The notes under the pieces were generated by a model that was given only the letters and a program-made list of their open reading frames with translations, did no database searches and was not told the origin of the DNA. From assembly GCA_035455185.1 (NCBI GenBank), contig DATIFQ010000192.1:1-15743 (forward strand): a stretch of DNA of 15,743 nt, in the 5' to 3' direction. The stretch is from JAEHDI01 sp035455185 (GTDB taxonomy: Bacteria > Acidobacteriota > Terriglobia > Bryobacterales > Bryobacteraceae). Below, piece by piece: positions 6,336-12,860 of this stretch. Position numbers and translations under genes: made by a program. Each line of letters starts with the position of its first letter. The first letter of the stretch is position 1.

Positions 6336-6764
6336 ATGCAGCAGCCGAGCTGTATGTTAGTTGTGGTCCCTCCCGATGGCGACCGGAGACGTGAACTGCG
6401 TTTTAAGGTCGAACGGCCGTGCCGGGTGTACCCGGCGGATGCCGGACTCCAAAAAGTGGACGGCGTAATCGAGGACATCAGCCGAACAGGCATTCGGATC
6501 TTTCTGCCGGATAGCCGGATGAGCCAGCGATGGCCGAAGGTGGGAGACGCGGCCCTAATCGTGCTCGACCTCCCGCAAAGCAAAAAGTACGCACCGCGTT
6601 GCCTCGAGTGCGCAGGCCGCGTGGTCCGGGTCGGGAATGCACTTGCAGATTGGTCATCCTTCGCATTCGAAATAGAGCGCGTACGCGTGCGGAGTAACGG
6701 AAAGCGGAAGTGCGACAAATCCGTGGAGCTGCTCGAAATGAACCCCACGGCCCGAACTCAGTAG
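6336..6764 (+). CDS. PilZ domain protein, candidate c-di-GMP receptor
   Basis: A 142-residue protein, essentially one PilZ domain. The arginine-rich c-di-GMP-binding segment DRRRELRFKV is at about residues 16-25. The second signature D-x-S-x-x-G is seen as EDISRTGIRI at about 46-55. Beta strands follow (ALIVLDL, CAGRVVRV, SSFAFEIERV). Both motifs needed for ligand binding are present. The first 12 or so residues are uncertain: no Shine-Dalgarno precedes ATG 6336, and ATG 6354 or the GTG at 6363 are alternatives. The stop is followed after 8 bases by the GGDEF/EAL gene, so the two form an operon in which PilZ could be an effector of the c-di-GMP pool set by its neighbour. Confidence 0.87.
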   Translation: MQQPSCMLVVVPPDGDRRRELRFKVERPCRVYPADAGLQKVDGVIEDISRTGIRIFLPDSRMSQRWPKVGDAALIVLDLPQSKKYAPRCLECAGRVVRVGNALADWSSFAFEIERVRVRSNGKRKCDKSVELLEMNPTARTQ

Positions 6765-6769
6765 GGAGA
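6764..6769 (+). promoter_or_regulatory. Ribosome binding site of the GGDEF/EAL gene
   Basis: GGGAGA overlaps the last base of the PilZ stop codon and lies three bases before ATG 6773. It decides the start over the longer frame that opens at 6710 inside the PilZ gene. Confidence 0.75.
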
Positions 6770-6772
6770 AGC

Positions 6773-9379
6773 ATGGACTCGGCAATCGATCAATACGGAA
6801 AGTGGGCGGTTGCCGCGCAGTCTCTGCCAGAGGGTCCTCCGCTGAGCGATGAACAGACATACCGCGAACTTTTCGAGAACGCCAACGATGTCGTCTACAC
6901 GCACGACCTCCAGGGCAACTTCACCTCCGTGAACAAGGCCATCCAGCGCATCACAGGTTTCAGCCGGGCCGAAGCGCTGAAGCTCAGGATTCAGGACCTT
7001 CTGGTTCCGCAGTCGGCAGACACCGCACAGAGGATGCTGACGAAGATGCTGGGCGGCGCGCCTCGAGCCACCTACGAGGTGAGCTTTCGGACGAAAGACG
7101 GCCGCGCCGTTGCCTTCGAGGTCAGCTCCCGGCTCCTGTTTCGCCAGGGACAGCCGGCTGGAGTGTTGGGGATCGCCCGGGACGTCAGCCAAAGGCGGCG
7201 ATCCGAAGCCCACCTGCACCTGCTCAATTCGGTGGTCGTCAATGCCAACGACGCAGTGCTGATCGCGGAGGTGCAGCCCGGAGACAGTCTCGGCGCGAGG
7301 ATTGTCTACGTCAATGAAGCGTTCACGCGAATGACGGGTTATATCGCCGACGACGCAATTGGGCGAACCATGCGTATCCTGCTTGGTCCGCGCACGGAAA
7401 GAGAGCGGCTCGACGAGGTGCGCCGGGCGTTGGCTAACTTGGCCCCGGTTCGAATAGAAATGGTGAACTACCGCCAGGATGGTTCTGAGTTCTGGGTGGA
7501 CGCCAATTTCGTTCCGATTGTCGACGACGACGGAGAATTCCGGCGCTGGATGGCAGTCCAGCGAGATATCACCAGCCGGAAGCGCGCTGAGGAACTGGAG
7601 CGGGATCGCAATCACGCGCTGGAAATGATGGCGAACAACGAGCCGCTGGAGAAGCTGCTCGGCCACTTGGTCGAGATGGTTGAGCGTCAACATCCGGATC
7701 TGCGCTGCTCTGTGATGCTCTCGGACGATGAAAAGAGCTTCGCGGGAGAGCCCGAAGCTGCGGTGTCGGCTGTCGCCGGGGGAGTGAGAACAGCCGGCAC
7801 GCCGGCGCCGACGCAGGGGAGGATTGAGATCCTGGCAGGGAACGGCTCCTCGCTGGGTTACTTCAAGGTTCAGTGCAAGACGCCCCGAGCTTTGAGCGAG
7901 GACGAGTTTGACCTGGTGAGGAAAGCAGGCCGGTTAGCCGCGATCGCGATCGAGCAGCGACAGTTGACCGAACGCCTCGCGCACCAGGCACGGCACGACG
8001 CGCTGACGGGCCTGCCGAACCGTTTCCTTTTCGAAGACCGCCTTCAGCAGGCGCTGGCCCGCGCACGGCGGCACGGCACGCTCACAGCGGTGCTCTTCGT
8101 CGACCTCGACCGGTTCAAGCAGATCAACGACACCTTGGGCCACGCCGCCGGAGACGCGCTGCTCCAGCAGGTAGCGCACCGCCTTTCGCTGTGCATTCGC
8201 GAGACGGACACACTCGCGAGGATGGGCGGAGACGAGTTCACTGTGCTGCTCGGCGACCTACGCGAGACGCGGTATGCGCTGGTTGTGGCGCAGAAACTCC
8301 TGGATGAACTCAAGAGTCCGTTTTCAGTTGAAGAGTACGAACTTTTTGTCACGGCGAGCGTGGGAATCAGCCTGTTTCCGAGGGACGGTCGCGACTCCGC
8401 CACTCTCCAACGGAACGCCGACAGCGCGATGTACCGAGCGAAGAACCAAGGCCGGAACCGGTATCAGTGTTTCGTTCCGGAGATCGGCGAAACTGCTCAG
8501 GAGTCGCTGGAGATCGAGACGGCGCTGCGCAAGGCGGTGGAGAACGGAGAGCTGCTGATTCAGTACCAACCGCAGGTCGATCATTTAGGGAGGGTAGTGG
8601 GGCTGGAGGCGCTGCTGGGATGGCATCATCCGCGCTTGGGCATGATTTCTCCGACCCAGTTCATACCGGTCGCAGAAGAGACCGGGCTGATCTTCCCGAT
8701 CGGCGGGTGGGTTTTGGAGCACGCCTGCCGGCAGAGCGTTGCCTGGCAGAAGGCCGGCTATGAAGGTGTAAAGATGGCAGTTAACGTCTCGGCGGTGCAG
8801 TTCAACCGCGCGGGCTTCGTGGATACGGTGGCTGAGACGCTGCAGCGAACGGGACTCGATCCGTCGATGTTGGAACTCGAACTGACGGAGAGCGTTGTGA
8901 TGCGCGACGTTCGAGAGTCATCGCGTCAGATGCAAGGATTACGTACTCTAGGCGTGAGTCTGTCGATTGATGATTTTGGCACAGGCTACTCATCGTTGAG
9001 CTACCTGCGCCGGCTGCCGATCGATACTCTCAAGATCGACCAATCCTTCCTGCGGGAAATGGACGGTGAACCGAGCACGATGCCGCTGGTGAAAGCGATT
9101 GTGGCGCTAGCCCACAGCCTCAGTCTTTCGGTGGTGGCGGAAGGCGTGGAGACGGAACGTCAATTGGGAGCATTGCGGCGCGTGGGATGCGACCGATTTC
9201 AGGGTTTCCTGCTCGGGCAACCGATGCCGGCTGGCCCCGCTGAACGGTGGCTGCAATCCACAACGGACGCGCTCGCGTTGCTACCGCGGATCGGGCCGGG
9301 GCGGGACAGCGACCGAACCTCGGTGGCAACCTCGATTGAGTCACTGTTTGTCCCTCTCACTCCGGCGGCGGCGTCGTAG
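6773..9379 (+). CDS. PAS-PAS-GAF-like-GGDEF-EAL bifunctional c-di-GMP protein
   Basis: An 868-residue cytoplasmic protein with no membrane segment or signal peptide. Approximate domains are PAS 1 at 30-145, PAS 2 at 151-275, a shortened GAF-like region at 280-397, GGDEF at 405-570 and EAL at 575-835. The cyclase site reads GGDEF (485-489). RETD lies five residues before it, matching the RxxD product-inhibition site. The phosphodiesterase half keeps E612 of EALL, the N of NVSA, the E of ELTES, DD at 733-734 in DDFGTGYSS, the K of LKID and E790 in EGVE. EALLRW is EALLGW here. Both synthesis and breakdown of c-di-GMP are therefore possible, presumably set by PAS/GAF input signals. It is co-transcribed with PilZ. 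The upstream ATG at 6710 was rejected because it overlaps PilZ and lacks a Shine-Dalgarno. Confidence 0.95.
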   Translation: MDSAIDQYGKWAVAAQSLPEGPPLSDEQTYRELFENANDVVYTHDLQGNFTSVNKAIQRITGFSRAEALKLRIQDLLVPQSADTAQRMLTKMLGGAPRATYEVSFRTKDGRAVAFEVSSRLLFRQGQPAGVLGIARDVSQRRRSEAHLHLLNSVVVNANDAVLIAEVQPGDSLGARIVYVNEAFTRMTGYIADDAIGRTMRILLGPRTERERLDEVRRALANLAPVRIEMVNYRQDGSEFWVDANFVPIVDDDGEFRRWMAVQRDITSRKRAEELERDRNHALEMMANNEPLEKLLGHLVEMVERQHPDLRCSVMLSDDEKSFAGEPEAAVSAVAGGVRTAGTPAPTQGRIEILAGNGSSLGYFKVQCKTPRALSEDEFDLVRKAGRLAAIAIEQRQLTERLAHQARHDALTGLPNRFLFEDRLQQALARARRHGTLTAVLFVDLDRFKQINDTLGHAAGDALLQQVAHRLSLCIRETDTLARMGGDEFTVLLGDLRETRYALVVAQKLLDELKSPFSVEEYELFVTASVGISLFPRDGRDSATLQRNADSAMYRAKNQGRNRYQCFVPEIGETAQESLEIETALRKAVENGELLIQYQPQVDHLGRVVGLEALLGWHHPRLGMISPTQFIPVAEETGLIFPIGGWVLEHACRQSVAWQKAGYEGVKMAVNVSAVQFNRAGFVDTVAETLQRTGLDPSMLELELTESVVMRDVRESSRQMQGLRTLGVSLSIDDFGTGYSSLSYLRRLPIDTLKIDQSFLREMDGEPSTMPLVKAIVALAHSLSLSVVAEGVETERQLGALRRVGCDRFQGFLLGQPMPAGPAERWLQSTTDALALLPRIGPGRDSDRTSVATSIESLFVPLTPAAAS

Positions 9380-9399
9380 ACTGTGCCCCGCCCTGCTTG

Positions 9400-9455
9400 A
9401 CCTTCACCAGAATGGAACTGTACTAGAACCCTCACCAGAATGGAACTGTACTAGA
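9400..9455 (+). repeat. 28-bp tandem repeat, two copies, 27 of 28 identical
   Basis: Units 9400-9427 and 9428-9455 differ only at the fourth base (T versus C). Each contains TCACCAGAATGGAAC and ends in TGTACTAGA. The reverse complement of the core, CTAGTACA, follows at 9473-9480 and makes an 8-bp inverted repeat with TGTACTAG 9447-9454 around 18 bases. This could be regulator sites or the end of a decayed transposable element (some IS21-type elements have repeated termini). No transposase remnant is adjacent. Confidence 0.75.
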
Positions 9456-9491
9456 CAACTCAATCGTTCGGGCTAGTACAATCTGCAACCC

Positions 9492-9512
9492 AAATAGCCC
9501 CGGAAGCTATTT
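9492..9512 (+). terminator. Stem-loop, possible terminator after the GGDEF/EAL gene
   Basis: AAATAGC pairs perfectly with GCTATTT around a 7-base loop CCCGGAA. The 3' flank is only mildly T-rich (ATTTACTT), so this is a weak intrinsic terminator or simply a hairpin. It lies 112 bases after the stop codon. Confidence 0.35.
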
Positions 9513-9660
9513 ACTTAAAGTCACTTAGGCTGCTACACTGCTGCTGGCCGCGACTGTGTCGACGGTCGACTTGAGGACGTGCTCAGTGCCCGACCGGGCA
9601 AGAGAGGCTGCGCTCCGAACGGGGAAGGGCGCAGAATCGTCGTGCCGGCGGGCCGACACG

Positions 9661-9665
9661 GGAGG
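9661..9665 (+). promoter_or_regulatory. Ribosome binding site of the zinc-ribbon gene
   Basis: GGAGG is followed by TGAGT and then GTG 9671. It overlaps the first base of the other candidate start, GTG 9665, so 9671 is chosen. Confidence 0.7.
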
Positions 9666-9670
9666 TGAGT

Positions 9671-10720
9671 GTGTCTGACCAGAAATTGGTTTGCCCGCAC
9701 TGCGGGCATGACGGCAGTGCCGAATCCGCAAAATCTCCTCTGGAGAGTTTTGGATTTAACTACCTTGAAGACGACGTGGTGTCCCGAGAGGTTCGAGGAT
9801 TCGATGCGGATGGCAAACTTCTGATCGACCGAGAGCCGAGAGCCACCGGTGCACGGGGGATGAACCCGAGAATCGAGTGCCGGTCCTGCTGGCAGACGTT
9901 CACGCTGCCCGCCGAGGTGGAGCGAGCGGCGCAGCCGGAAGTGGTTGTAGGGCTTGAATCGGCCGAGGTATCGCCACAGGGGCCACAACCGGAAGTGGTG
10001 CCCACGCCACCGCCTGCCCCAGCCGTCGCACGCAGCGTTGCCGAGAAACTGGCCGATTTCTTCGAAACAGCCTTGAACGAGATTCGACAGACGCTCGCAT
10101 CTGACCTCGAAAAAATCGAGGGCAGGGTCGCGAACGTGACCACAGGCCTGGGGGACGTGCAAAATGGCCTTAATACGGTCCGGTTGCGCACGGAGGATCT
10201 GACTGAGGAACAGCATCGGGAGGCCGAGGCAGTCAGTGAAATAGAGGCCCGGCTTCGGAGGTTTGAAGACGGAATGCCCGCCCTACGAGAAGACGTCCAA
10301 GCGCTCACGGCTGGCCAAATGGACGTCCGGGACGAGATCGAGACCCAGTTGCATCGAGTCGTTGGAATCGAAGACGGTGTATCGAGGGTGGAGCAACTCG
10401 TCCAGCAGTATCGTGAAGCCCTGGATCTGAACGCCAACTCGGCTAGGGCGGAGTTTGCGGCGTTGAAGGATCGTTGCGAGGCCCTGGAGCGCCGCCTCGC
10501 GGATGAGACAGGAAGGGCTGAGAGCTTGAGAAAGGAGCTTCGGGAGTCGCAGGAGGCGGAATTGCGGCGTCTCGACGCCCAGGCGGCAGCCATCCGGTCA
10601 CTGCACCTCTCGGCGGAGGCCCAGCTTCGCCATAGGGAAGAACTGCGGGCCACACTGCAGAAGCTCGAAACGCTTGCGCAAGCGACGGATATTCCGTCGC
10701 CGCTTCCGGAGAACCTCTGA
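9671..10720 (+). CDS. Split zinc-ribbon / long coiled-coil protein, function unknown
   Basis: 349 residues from GTG 9671, which has a consensus ribosome binding site. The N-terminus carries two C-x-x-C pairs, CPHC (8-11) and CRSC (70-73), about 59 residues apart. Between them lies the text FNYLEDDVVSREV...DADGKLLI, recalling zinc-ribbon hypothetical proteins of phages and plasmids; this is from memory, not a search. A Pro/Val-rich linker (about 85-118) leads to a long helical region (about 120-335) with heptad-like hydrophobic spacing and many Glu/Arg/Gln/Leu residues, predicted coiled coil. No membrane segment or enzymatic motif is seen. It may act as a scaffold or nucleic-acid-binding subunit. 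It lies 98 bases before the HEPN-like gene on the same strand, so the two may form a unit. Confidence 0.75.
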   Translation: MSDQKLVCPHCGHDGSAESAKSPLESFGFNYLEDDVVSREVRGFDADGKLLIDREPRATGARGMNPRIECRSCWQTFTLPAEVERAAQPEVVVGLESAEVSPQGPQPEVVPTPPPAPAVARSVAEKLADFFETALNEIRQTLASDLEKIEGRVANVTTGLGDVQNGLNTVRLRTEDLTEEQHREAEAVSEIEARLRRFEDGMPALREDVQALTAGQMDVRDEIETQLHRVVGIEDGVSRVEQLVQQYREALDLNANSARAEFAALKDRCEALERRLADETGRAESLRKELRESQEAELRRLDAQAAAIRSLHLSAEAQLRHREELRATLQKLETLAQATDIPSPLPENL

Positions 10721-10727
10721 GCCGGAG

Positions 10728-10751
10728 TCGGATGAAAGATCGGATGAAAGA
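10728..10751 (+). repeat. Perfect 12-bp tandem duplication
   Basis: TCGGATGAAAGA occurs twice back to back (10728-10739, 10740-10751), directly after the zinc-ribbon gene stop. A slipped-strand duplication is the simplest explanation. It may vary between strains. Confidence 0.7.
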
Positions 10752-10818
10752 AAAGACGTGAGCGGACGCCGGTTGTGATGTTGTGAACCGTTCTTCTGGG
10801 GAGGAGAACGAGCGGGAA

Positions 10819-11913
10819 ATGGCTACATTCGATTTCGTCACGTCGGGCGAGTTCCGGGCATCCCTTGAAAGGGACGCCGAGGAATTGCTGGCGTGCATGA
10901 AGGCCGGGGCCTGGAAGTCAGTTCACGTCCTTGCCGGGAGTCTCATCCATGCGACGATCCTCTACCACCTCATGTCGACCGGCAAGGTGGGAGAGAACGA
11001 GCTGCTGAAGTTGAGCCTTTCCGAACTACTGGACCTCTGCAAGGAACAGCAGGTGTTGTCCACACGGACGCTCGACCTCGCAGTGTTCATTCGACCATAC
11101 CTCCAATTCATCCATCCGAGCGCTGGGACGCGACTCTGCGAGGGGCCCGACGAAACGGGCGCCAGAATCGCACAGGCGTTACTTGAGATCATCGTCAACG
11201 AATTGTCGGCGAACCGGCGACAGTCGTACGGCGTGACGGCGGAACAGGTCGTCGCCAAGCTCCAACTGGACCCCTCCTCGATCGCCATCCTGGACCACCT
11301 GCTCCGGAAGATGAACGAGCAGGAACTGGAGCGGCTCCTGATCGAGGCAATCCCCAACGCGTATCTAGACGGAGCACGGTTCCAGCCGCAGGAAAAAGAG
11401 GCCGCCCTCCAGCATCTGGCACGTTGTTTTCGGATGGCGCTGGCGCTGGCGTCCGACGGCCTTAAGCGGAAGGTGGTCAAGAGGTACATCGGCGTCCTGG
11501 AGCATGAGAGTGAATACACCGTGCGCGCTTACGAGACGCAGTTCTTCCGGGGAACCGACCTTAAGTTTCTGGACGCGGAGGAAAGGGAAGTTGTCAAGAG
11601 GCACTTTGTGTCGAGCCTCAGCAGGAACTTCAGCCCGGAGCTGGTTGAAGCGGCGGAGGGGATGGGCGCCTTTCTCGAATCCGAAGAGGAAGCTCGGGCG
11701 TTTTTTGTCCCTCTGGTTTTGCGAATGATCGACGAGAAAGACGAGACGCAACGAACTGCCATCCGTGACCGGGTCTTGAATGAGTACCGCATCACCTCCG
11801 AACAGAACCAGCAAATGCTGCGAAGCTGGACGGCACGCTTGAAGGGTTTCCTCCGCCGCGAGGGCCGAGAGGCAGCCGTGGAGGTCATGCTTCCGCTCGA
11901 AGCAGTATTCTGA
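10819..11913 (+). CDS. Helical protein with HEPN-like N-terminal domain, function unknown
   Basis: 364 residues from ATG 10819. GGGGAGGAG at 10798-10806 lies upstream, a little far. An earlier in-frame GTG at 10783 has no Shine-Dalgarno. Residues about 8-130 are all-helical: an N-terminal helix pair (FRASLERDAEELLACMKAG, AWKSVHVLAGSLIHATILYHL) and then RPYLQFIHP with R92 and H99, an R-x6-H arrangement as in HEPN domains, followed by a long helix ARIAQALLEIIVNEL. HEPN domains include ribonucleases and nucleotide-binding helpers in toxin and defence systems, but also housekeeping proteins. Residues about 135-364 are helical and charged, rich in Leu/Glu/Arg, and match no family I recognise. It follows the zinc-ribbon gene on the same strand. 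HEPN assignment is an inference. Confidence 0.7.
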   Translation: MATFDFVTSGEFRASLERDAEELLACMKAGAWKSVHVLAGSLIHATILYHLMSTGKVGENELLKLSLSELLDLCKEQQVLSTRTLDLAVFIRPYLQFIHPSAGTRLCEGPDETGARIAQALLEIIVNELSANRRQSYGVTAEQVVAKLQLDPSSIAILDHLLRKMNEQELERLLIEAIPNAYLDGARFQPQEKEAALQHLARCFRMALALASDGLKRKVVKRYIGVLEHESEYTVRAYETQFFRGTDLKFLDAEEREVVKRHFVSSLSRNFSPELVEAAEGMGAFLESEEEARAFFVPLVLRMIDEKDETQRTAIRDRVLNEYRITSEQNQQMLRSWTARLKGFLRREGREAAVEVMLPLEAVF

Positions 11914-11988
11914 TCAGCCAAACCCCGGCCCGTACGTGCGACAAGCCACTACCGGCGAGTTCCGGAGTCAAATCGACCATAATGGGAT

Positions 11989-12780
11989 TTGGACCTCGAA
12001 AGAACTCTGCTTCGGAAGGTGGGTGAGGCGATCGGCCGTTACCGGATGATCCGCGACGGCGACCGCGTAGCCGTCGCGTTGTCGGGTGGCAAGGACTCCC
12101 TGACCCTTCTTGAGATCCTCATTCGACTGCGGGATCGCGCCCCGGTTGACTTCTCCGTCTGCGCATTCACTGTGGAACAAGGGAAATTCCTGAGACCGAT
12201 TGAGCCGCTGGGCAATTACCTTCGGGAGAGGGGAATCGCTTGGACGTATTTTCAGGACAAAGCGTCCCTTCGCCTTGTCGAAGAGCAACCCGGACACGGC
12301 TGCGACCTGTGCAGCCGGTATCGCCGGCGAGCGGTGTATGAGATCGCCCGCGGGCTGGGAGCTAACGTCATTGCTTTCGGTCACACCGCCGACGATTTCT
12401 GCGAAACGTTTCTCCGAAATTCATTATTTACCGGCCGAGTGAGCGCGCTGCCGCCCGTGACGCACTCCCGCGACCGGGAGTTCCGGCTCATACGCCCGCT
12501 GCTCTTTGTACCCGAAAGCCTGACGCAACAGTTCACCGAGTCGCTCGGCGCCCCGGTGGTGCCGTGCGGCTGTTCACAGAAGACAGGAACCGTGCGGCGA
12601 GCTCTGCGAGACATATTTGCCAGCCTGGAAAAGGACTACCCAAACCTGAAGGAGACAATGCTGGCCGCGATGGGCAACCTCGAGCCGGCGCGCCTGCTCG
12701 ACACCCGGTATCTGGATTTGGACGACGGGCGCGCCGAAGCCGTTGAGCGCAATCCGTTTCCAGTGCTGCCGGAGTCGTGA
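11989..12780 (+). CDS. ttcA: TtcA-like tRNA 2-thiocytidine biosynthesis protein
   Basis: 263 residues. The PP-loop ATP-binding motif SGGKDS is at 32-37, the C-x-x-C pair at C105 and C108 in CDLCSRYRR, GHTADDFCET at 131-140, and a third cysteine cluster PCGCSQ with C193 and C195. These match TtcA, which adenylates C32 of certain tRNAs and adds sulfur using an iron-sulfur cluster held by three cysteines. In E. coli the third site reads CNLC; here it is CGC. An in-frame TAA at 11980-11982 forces the start to TTG 11989 or later. TTG is preferred because the following DLERTLLRKVGEAIGRYRMI already aligns with TtcA. No Shine-Dalgarno is visible. Confidence 0.85.
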   Translation: MDLERTLLRKVGEAIGRYRMIRDGDRVAVALSGGKDSLTLLEILIRLRDRAPVDFSVCAFTVEQGKFLRPIEPLGNYLRERGIAWTYFQDKASLRLVEEQPGHGCDLCSRYRRRAVYEIARGLGANVIAFGHTADDFCETFLRNSLFTGRVSALPPVTHSRDREFRLIRPLLFVPESLTQQFTESLGAPVVPCGCSQKTGTVRRALRDIFASLEKDYPNLKETMLAAMGNLEPARLLDTRYLDLDDGRAEAVERNPFPVLPES

Positions 12781-12819
12781 CGATTGCCTCTCGGACGCCA
12801 CGGGATTTGCATTTGGCGC

Positions 12820-12854
12820 CCTCCAGAGTTAGCCTCATACATGCCGTTTGGAGG
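12820..12854 (+). promoter_or_regulatory. Hairpin that could mask the ribosome binding site of the PLP-enzyme gene
   Basis: CCTCCAGA (12820-12827) pairs with TTTGGAGG (12847-12854) over eight positions with one G-T wobble, leaving a 19-base loop. The right arm contains the GGAGG used to start translation at 12861, so folding would hide it. Confidence 0.4.
12850..12854 (+). promoter_or_regulatory. Ribosome binding site of the SelA-like gene
   Basis: GGAGG ends six bases before ATG 12861. It selects this start over the in-frame GTG at 12777 that overlaps the ttcA stop. Confidence 0.8.
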
Positions 12855-12860
12855 ATACCT

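Larger units (their letters stand above)
9380..9670. other. Intergenic region with repeats and hairpins
   Basis: Between the GGDEF/EAL stop and the zinc-ribbon gene lie a two-copy 28-bp tandem repeat (9400-9455), an inverted copy of its core (9473-9480), a 7-bp stem-loop (9492-9512) and a small GC-rich hairpin (TGCCC/GGGCA, 9587-9600). No frame here looks coding. Confidence 0.6.

Noticed and set aside
6710..6772. Longer N-terminus for the GGDEF/EAL protein
   Set aside because: It would overlap the PilZ coding end by 55 bases and lacks a Shine-Dalgarno, while ATG 6773 has one at good distance.
6758..7693. A 311-codon minus-strand frame opposite the PAS domains
   Set aside because: Mirror frame of a conserved multidomain protein, with no independent support.
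9400..9455. Start of a CRISPR array
   Set aside because: The two 28-bp units abut directly without spacers, and there are only two copies and no cas genes.
9760..10653. A 297-codon minus-strand frame opposite the zinc-ribbon gene
   Set aside because: Serine/arginine-rich translation typical of the complement of a coiled-coil gene; the plus strand has the ribosome binding site and C-x-x-C motifs.
11914..11988. Terminator after the HEPN-like gene
   Set aside because: Only a 4-bp CCGG/CCGG pairing with no T-tract was found; too weak to list.
12777..12860. GTG start overlapping the ttcA stop for the SelA-like gene
   Set aside because: The GTGA overlap looked like coupling, but the added 28 residues are unlike a signal peptide, and ATG 12861 has a consensus GGAGG.
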